From Juglans regia (taxonomy: Eukaryota; Streptophyta; Magnoliopsida; Fagales; Juglandaceae), in assembly GCF_001411555.2 (NCBI RefSeq), contig NC_049916.1:11807945-11871944 (forward strand): a DNA stretch of 64,000 nt, in the 5' to 3' direction. Positions 57,282 to 64,000 of this stretch are shown here, piece after piece. Both the position numbers and the translations under genes were made by a program. Every line of letters begins with the position of its first letter. Positions within the stretch are counted from its first letter, which is position 1. The notes beneath the pieces were generated by a model. It ran no database searches and was not told the origin of the DNA. It was given only the letters and a program-made list of their open reading frames with translations.

Positions 57282-58562
57282 TACCAAATAATATAATATG
57301 GAGTAAATTGCATTGTGTTGCATGCATTTTACATGATGAATATGTATATATTTTCTTTTACATGCATTTAGTTAAAAAGGTAATTAGTTTCTAGCTTTAC
57401 TTATTTTTTACATAAAATTTAATTTTCTGTTTTGTTATATTTTTATTATTATGGACAATGTTCAATGCTATTATGTTTTTCAACATGATTTCTTGAAATA
57501 AAGGCTTTTAGATAAATAATAATAATAATTATGATTATTAACATTACTTTTTTTAAAAAAAAAAAATTTAACCATAGGCTTTTGTTAAAAAAAAAAAAAA
57601 AAAGGGCACAACCCGAAACCCAGATTTTCGAGTTGCAAAAATCCAGTTTCATCCGGATTCCAGCCCGGGTCAGAACCTTGGCTAACCCGGGTTCTGGGCC
57701 GAGTATACTCGAGTACCCCGTTCCAGAACCCGGATGAACAGTCCTATAGTCATTGTGCTAGGGCATATACATATGTAATTAACGAAGGCACATATGAAGG
57801 GTCAGAGTAAATTTAAACAAATATTGCATTCATATTAATATTAACAGGTTCTACTTATACACCCAGACGCCACATAAGTAGTAAGCCCCATTTTTTTCTG
57901 GGGCTGGAAAATGTACAAAATGGTGGAACCCTAAGCTATTCACAACAGGTAAGGTGTGTTCTTCTAACACCATGGTTTCTGACAAAAAGTAGTATTCAGA
58001 TTATATTTCCTAATATTGGCCCGTAAAGATCTGATTACTTTGGAGTGGGCGAGTCCTTGACAATTCCAAACCAGTGTCTTCATGTAGCTAGGGGAGGCGT
58101 ATTTGAGCTCGCCTCATAAGCTTTTTTGGATTTTCCAGATGGGAGTGCTGGGGCCATTTGGTAGGGAGATGATCGTACTTTCTCTTGCAATTTTTTTGTC
58201 TTCCCAGTTGAGCTAGACTTCATCTCTAGTAACATAAAAGCTAATGTTGATTCCTTTGTAACACTGTTAGCTATCTCCCTTGGTGTTAAACTTGTCGAGT
58301 CATCCATATGTAGCATTGTTTTATGTTTTCCTTTAGTGGGCTGAATATCTTCTATAATCTAGTGTGAGCTAAGCCTTTTAGGAAAGTGAGATTGAGTGTG
58401 GAGGTGCGAAAGAACTTTCATTTGGGCTTTGTTTAATTGCTCTGCTAAATAGGTAGCAAACTAGGCTTAAGTGTTTGCTGCTCTGATCGGTTTTATTACT
58501 AAAAACCAGGTTGTCCGTGATCAAGTTGAAGAATTGAATGCTGGGCTCATTTAGTTGGGTTG
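57282..58562. other. unassigned spacer, copy 2
   Basis: Repeats 32647-33926, including the A runs, the GC-rich segment (about 57603-57747) and the 78-codon minus-strand frame (58316-58080). No gene is supported. Confidence 0.5.
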
Positions 58563-58567
58563 TCCGA

Positions 58568-60356
58568 TGATAAGTATGATTTTTTTGTGATTTTTATTAC
58601 TCTTTTATTTATGAAAAGTGTCATTTTTCCTTCAATACTATTGATTTAATTTTATTTCCATATATTTTTCTTTATTTTCTTGGATTTGAAGTAATGAAAA
58701 AATTTAGTGCAAAATGAGAGCATTTTGGTACAAAAGAAGAGACTATGGATCCAGAATAATGAGAGGCAACGAGATCTGAAGAGAGCTGAGGAGACTCACG
58801 ACCAGAAGGAGCGACCAGAATTAGCAACCAGAAGGTGTGACCAGAATTCGCGACCAAAATTGGCGACAAGAGTTAGGCGATAAGCAAGATATTTTACCTT
58901 CTAGGTGAGAAGACTTGGCGCAAGGCTCCGGGCAACTAGATTGGGTGACTAGTCTAAACGAACAACTTAAGCGACTAACCTAAATGAAATCTAAGGCAAC
59001 AACTAGCAAAGGCGAGCAGCTTTACAGCTTGGTAGGTTGGTGAGAGGAGTCTTTCATCTTGGTCAGGAACCTTACATCTTGGTCATTGGGTGAGGAGACC
59101 AGTTATATTCAACGCACATGACATCTACTCAGTGGGACCCTTCCGAGTTCCGTAATCAATATGTTGACCACCAAATCCTCCCAAACTTCGTAAATGAAGC
59201 TGCTTATTACTGAACCTTCCATTTTAGATTTTTTTTTTTTTAAATTTTAAAAGACAGAGTGATCACATGTCCATGAGTGATCCCAACCCAAATTTATTAA
59301 TGAGTCCTTACTTATGGCTAAGGAATACCATATACACAGTTCATCAATGCTGGGAATCTTCCATTTTAGATAATTCTGTTATTCTTCGGATAACTTCTTT
59401 TATGTTAACATTTATCTTTAGAAACTGTTTCCCAGATCTTTAGGCTAGTTTGTAGCTGCATTTATCTTGTTTTCGGATTTGAGTTTTGACATTTATTTAA
59501 TCTCGTCTTATGGGATGAATAGAAAGAAGGAGAGTCTGAATAGTCTAGAGTTTATCATTTAAGTTTCTTTCAATGAGGCGAATCTAGAAGGTAGAGGTGA
59601 GAGCTGCATGCTTCATCAACCGACTCCAATGAAGAACACTAGCTTTATTGTTTCTCTTTTCAATTTCATTATGAACTAATTTTATTTTCTAGAGCTTTGA
59701 TATAGTCTGGTATTGAACACACAATTTATATTCTAAGTTATTTTAATTTCAATATTTCCATGATTGAGTGTTTATTCATTGTTCTTGTTTGTAATTTTCT
59801 AGCTAATTATTGTTCAATCTAATGAATCGCAATGAGACCGAGAGGTGATTTGTGATTAAAACTCTAGGATTAAGCACCATTAGTTGAGCAAAAGTAGAGA
59901 TAATTTACCACGATTAGTGTGATTTTCAAGAAAAATCCAAAGAACTTAATGAGTCTCCAATTAGTTAAATTCACATAGAGATATAGAGTTATTAGTTGGA
60001 GATATTTTTGTTATTGTTCAAGAGAAAATATTGAATAGTTAAGGGATTTTTATCATCAATTTGGGATAATTGGAATTCTATAACAATGAAGAATAAATTG
60101 TGTGGGATTTGCTAGGTGAAATCAAATCCTCTAGATATATTCTTATTATCTTTAAAATCTTAATTTTAATGTTATTTTCTTCAGTTTAATTTAGATAATC
60201 TATTCTTCAAATTTTAGTTTTCCAAATAGTAATTAATTTAGTCAATTTCAATACTAAATAGCATAATTATTCCATGTGGATTCGATATTCGTTTTCTTTA
60301 AAACACTTTATTACTTGTTACGATTTTGTGCACTTGTAGATATTTTTATGCGAACA
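58568..60356 (+). mobile_element. Athila-like 5' LTR, copy 2
   Basis: Repeats 33932-35721 and is preceded by TSD tccga (58563-58567). The PBS follows at 60363-60380. Confidence 0.88.
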
Positions 60357-60493
60357 AGTTTTTGGTGCTGTTGCCTGGGAATAGTTATTTATTATTGATA
60401 TTGATACTGGCTAGATTTTTACTACTTTGGATTTTATTTTATTGGTTTAAATTAGATCTCAATTTGGTTTTTCTTTTCAGGAATTAGAAGTGT

Positions 60494-61102
60494 ATGTCCC
60501 GATCTAAATCATTAGAGCATACACTTTTCGATCCAGAGATTAAAAGAACCTTATGTCGGATTAATACAGAGAAAAAGAAAGAGGTCGCCACATCTAAATT
60601 TAATATGACCGACCAAGAGCACAAGGCATTAAGAGACTATGTTATGCCCTCTGTCAATGGGGTGAGATCTAGTTAAGGCAGCCAGCTATACAAGTCAATA
60701 ACTTCGAGATCAAGCCGGCCATCATTCAAATGATTCAACAAACCATCCAGTTTGGGGGCTATCACAAGAGGATCCTAATGTCCATATTGTAAATTTTCTA
60801 GAAATTTGTGATACTTTTAAACACAACGGAGTGACAGATGATGCGATTCAATTGAGACATTTTCCTTTCTCACTTAGGAAAAAGCAAAAGTTTGGTTGAA
60901 TTCTTTGCCGCCCGGCATCATCACCACCTAGGAGGAGTTGGCACAAAAATTATTAGCAAAATATTTCTCTCCGACCAAGACAGCGAAATTAAGGAATGAT
61001 ATCACTACCTTCACCAATTTGAGGGTGATTCATTATATGAGGCATGGGAGAGATACAAGGATCTGTTGCGCAAGTGTCCACATCATGACCTCCCAGCCTG
61101 GC
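60494..61102 (+). pseudogene. Athila-like gag N-terminal part, copy 2
   Basis: Repeats 35859-36467 with the same stops, and is interrupted by LTR G at 61103. Confidence 0.86.
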
Positions 61103-63991
61103 TGTGATACCCCGTATTTTAGTTTATTTTTTTTAATTGAATGATTTTTTTTTACTAATTTAAATATTGGTTCTCTTGTTTTAAATTTATCAGATTTCTC
61201 GTTGGATTTATTTTATAATTTTTAAGTTGTGAAATTTATTTTGACGTGCTTTCTTGATGTTAATTATTGTTTGCATATAAATTACTCTTTGCTTTAATTT
61301 ATTTTATTGTTGGACTTTAATTATTTTATTATTATTATGTAAGTGAATTAATGGGTCAATTGGAGAGTGTGAGTAACGGGCCCAGCCCGTGTGAGTGAGG
61401 GAGCCCAGCCCCTTGTGATAAAACGTCACCGTTTTGGCAAGAAGACCTAGGGCTTCATATTTTTTTTCCTCTACTGTTGCACCATACCCCTTTTCTTTCT
61501 TGTCTCTGCTTTGCATTTCCTCTTATTTTTCAATCATCTGTACACGCATACATTTATACTTCCTGCATGTCAAAACTCTAGGAATAGGACTGCCGCAAAC
61601 TGTCTTACCTGCACCTCCACACCACTTTAACTCCCTCAGCACCTTCACATCCAACCGCCAGCCTTGGGCTGCCTAGCCTTGAACACCAAGCTGCCGTCCA
61701 ACTCCATGGCCACATCCTCGCCACCACGGAAGCCCAACGAGTCACCCACTACACGAAACCAAACCACCCAACTCAGGCCATGTGAATCCCCTATTCTTGT
61801 TTCCCGAAACAGAGCACCCAACCCTCATTCTCCCCCACTGTAAGCAATGCAAAGCCACCACCTAGTCAGTCACGGTCCCAACCTGCTCAGCCGTTTGGTA
61901 CCACCTCTGTTTCTGCATCACCGAGCGGCAGTAGTTACAGAACAGCCCTATGCCACCGTCGCCCAGCCATGGAAAAGAAAAATAAAGGTAACACTTTGTT
62001 CTACTGCTCTAAAAATAGGGTACTCCCACAACTAGAAACCACCACCACCACATCTCGGGAGAGCCACCGCACGCCGCCAACCCCTTCACGCCTTACCCCT
62101 CCACGCGTGCCTCGGTTTCCCTTGGGTAAGCCCCTGCCACTGCATGCTTGGTGTAATTCTCGTGTGTTTGTTCATCTAGATTTGTTCCTATAAGTTATAT
62201 ACGTACATAATATTTATATACATATATATGTTATATATGGAAATTGTTAACTTAATAGTTGAGCGCTAATACCAGTTTACCCTTAGTGTATTTTCCCATA
62301 TATATGTTTTCAGATCAGAGGTCTTTTTGGGTTATGTTTAAATGGATTTTGTTTTAAGTCTCATAAAATATTATTTTGTGTAGATAATATTTTAATAATA
62401 TTGTTAACTAAAGGAAGTAAACCTATTTTTAAGAGATAAGTTTTTCACGACATATTTTATAAGATTTTTGAAGTAGTCATAGTATTCTATTAATTTATAA
62501 TACGTTGTTGGTATTTTAGATATTTTAAATATTATTTTTTATTGAGTCTTGTAATTATCTTAATACTTGTTCGATTAAATTTCTTATTCGGTACGAATTC
62601 GATTTAAGTGGATATTGATGGTTTTAGAAAATGATGGTATTTTAGGAATTATGAGAATTTTAGGTTTTGAGGATTTAAAGTAGGTTCTTTTAGCATGTTA
62701 GGTTTAAATATCGAAATACGTAGTTCATTGGAAATTTACGGGAATTATGTAATTTTTATAGGTGACGATTAATATTTGTTCGGCATTGTTGAGGAATTTT
62801 TTTGAAAGACTAAGGAGTCCAAATAAGCGGTGTTCCTATGCTAGGCTTTACACGAATTATTGAGATTGAGGTTGACTTTCTGAAAACTTTACATATTTTG
62901 TCATGAAATGAAAACTTGAAAAAAAAAAAAAAAAAAAAACTAACATCAGTCACTTATTTGCAATACTCATGAAATCTGTATGAAAAATGGAAAATATTTT
63001 TCGACATGCATTGTGTAGACATGAGTTAAATTTTGTTATGATGTCTCTAAAATCTGAAAAAGAGCGATATTTGATAATTCTGAAAATTGTGCATTTATTT
63101 AGAAAGACGCTTCGACTTGTGTTTTCAGTATGTAAGAATGACCTGGTTATGTTTTGGTACTATGTTTTGTTTTGATATGGCATCTGAAAACCGTTGGCAT
63201 GGTGTACTAATTTTGTATCTGACTCTGTCTCTGCTCTGCTCTGTTATGCTCTGCTCTGTTTAGATTGGTACCAACTTCTCTGTCTCTGAGTGCACCCACT
63301 TTGGAAACAAAGTGGTTTTATTGTGGTCTTTCTTGTGTGCACACTCGAAGCTCCGAGAAGAATAAGAGAAAGATTTCACCTTTGTCTCTGCCCAGTTTGG
63401 CCACTGTGGTTTGCACAACCCTAACACAGGGGTGAAACATGGTCTCTACTCTGTGAGATGCTTTGTTTTGATGTGAAAATGATGCTCAGGTTTTGTTGTG
63501 CCAAAGTACTATGGGTTTTACTTGTCTTAAAACCATCGTTCTGTTACTTTTAAAAACATGTTTTGTTCTGCATATTGTATGCTCACGTTTCCACGCTGGC
63601 ATATGTCCTCTGCTTACTGAGTTGTTGATAACTCACCCCCTTTATCTTCACAATATTTTCAGATGATTTTGGATTTTTCAGTTGAGGATCAAGACTATGA
63701 AGCATTAGGTGAGATGCCTTAAGAATAGTGGATTAAGAACCGAAAGTTTACGATGGGTATTGGTGAATTTTGTTAATTATATTGTTGAAATATGAGTTTA
63801 AGTGACATGTAGAGAAGTTGATATTTTTGGGGTTACTGTATTGAGGATTTGATATATGAGTTTGTGTAGTTAATTAAATTTGAAGTGTTTACGTTTTGAT
63901 TTAGAGTTTTTGGAAGTATATTAACAGTGTTGGAGTTGATTATCAAGTAACAAGAGTTAACTCTCCGGACCCTTGGGGACGGGGCGTTACA
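61103..63991 (+). mobile_element. solo LTR G, copy 2
   Basis: Repeats 36468-39356. TSD ctggc lies at 61098-61102 and 63992-63996. Donor at 62126, palindrome 63618-63635, acceptor 63662. Only a few point differences from copy 1 were noticed. Confidence 0.92.
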
Positions 63992-64000
63992 CTGGCTTCA

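Larger units (their letters stand above)
51894..64000 (+). repeat. 12.1-kb direct repeat, copy 2 (starts at the gap, runs off the window)
   Basis: It matches 27248-39365. The match starts at the first base after the N gap and is still running at the window edge, so neither true boundary of copy 2 is seen. Differences are sparse except inside solo LTR F (about 54665-56060). Confidence 0.95.

Overview
The window reads as plant nuclear DNA, most likely a eudicot, made almost entirely of nested transposable elements. The evidence is Ty3/gypsy polyproteins with tRNA-iMet and tRNA-Asp type primer binding sites, a plant L1-type LINE with a C-terminal RNase H, very long (1.6-4.6 kb) LTRs, and 5-bp target-site duplications (TSDs). 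I find no intact host gene, tRNA or rRNA gene. Almost every short open frame is a decayed transposon or a chance frame inside an LTR. The species cannot be told from the sequence.

Left part (471-19200, minus strand). One old Tekay/Del-like Ty3 element has its 5' LTR at 15440-19200, its PBS at about 15416-15433, and gag-protease-RT-RNase H-integrase running leftwards to a truncation near 471. Its gag is cut by three solo LTRs, each with a matching 5-bp TSD: C (2962-5484, +, ggtag), A (5642-10242, -, aggtg) and B (10773-15085, -, tagct).

Middle (19260-32631, plus strand). A full-length LINE is flanked by a 15-bp TSD. It carries ORF1 (DUF4283-like region and zinc knuckle) and ORF2 (endonuclease, RT, zf-RVT, RNase H). 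It is split by solo LTR D (22213-26801, family of A, TSD (g)actta) and solo LTR F (28394-31534, TSD atcta).

Right part. After about 1.3 kb of unassigned AT-rich DNA comes an Athila-like Ty3 element with both LTRs (33932-42894, TSD tccga). It is internally deleted and carries solo LTR G (36468-39356, TSD ctggc). Next is a decayed Reina-like gag-protease fragment (to 45138), then the 5' end of an A-family element, E (LTR 45139-49543, PBS, gag), which runs into a 100-N gap (51794-51893). From 51894 to the window end the sequence repeats 27248-39365 almost base for base. This is either a segmental duplication or a duplicated haplotype contig.

The most interesting signal lies inside the LTRs. Five otherwise different LTR families (C, A/B/D/E, H, F and G) share one layout in their transcribed part: usually a GTAAG-type donor site, 1.3-2.9 kb of hairpin-rich sequence, the motif CTTRCTGAG opening a short palindrome that ends in CTCA, then a CAG/TAG acceptor 30-70 bases later. 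The stem sequences differ between families but keep pairing. This suggests an intron inside the LTR with a conserved structured 3' end.
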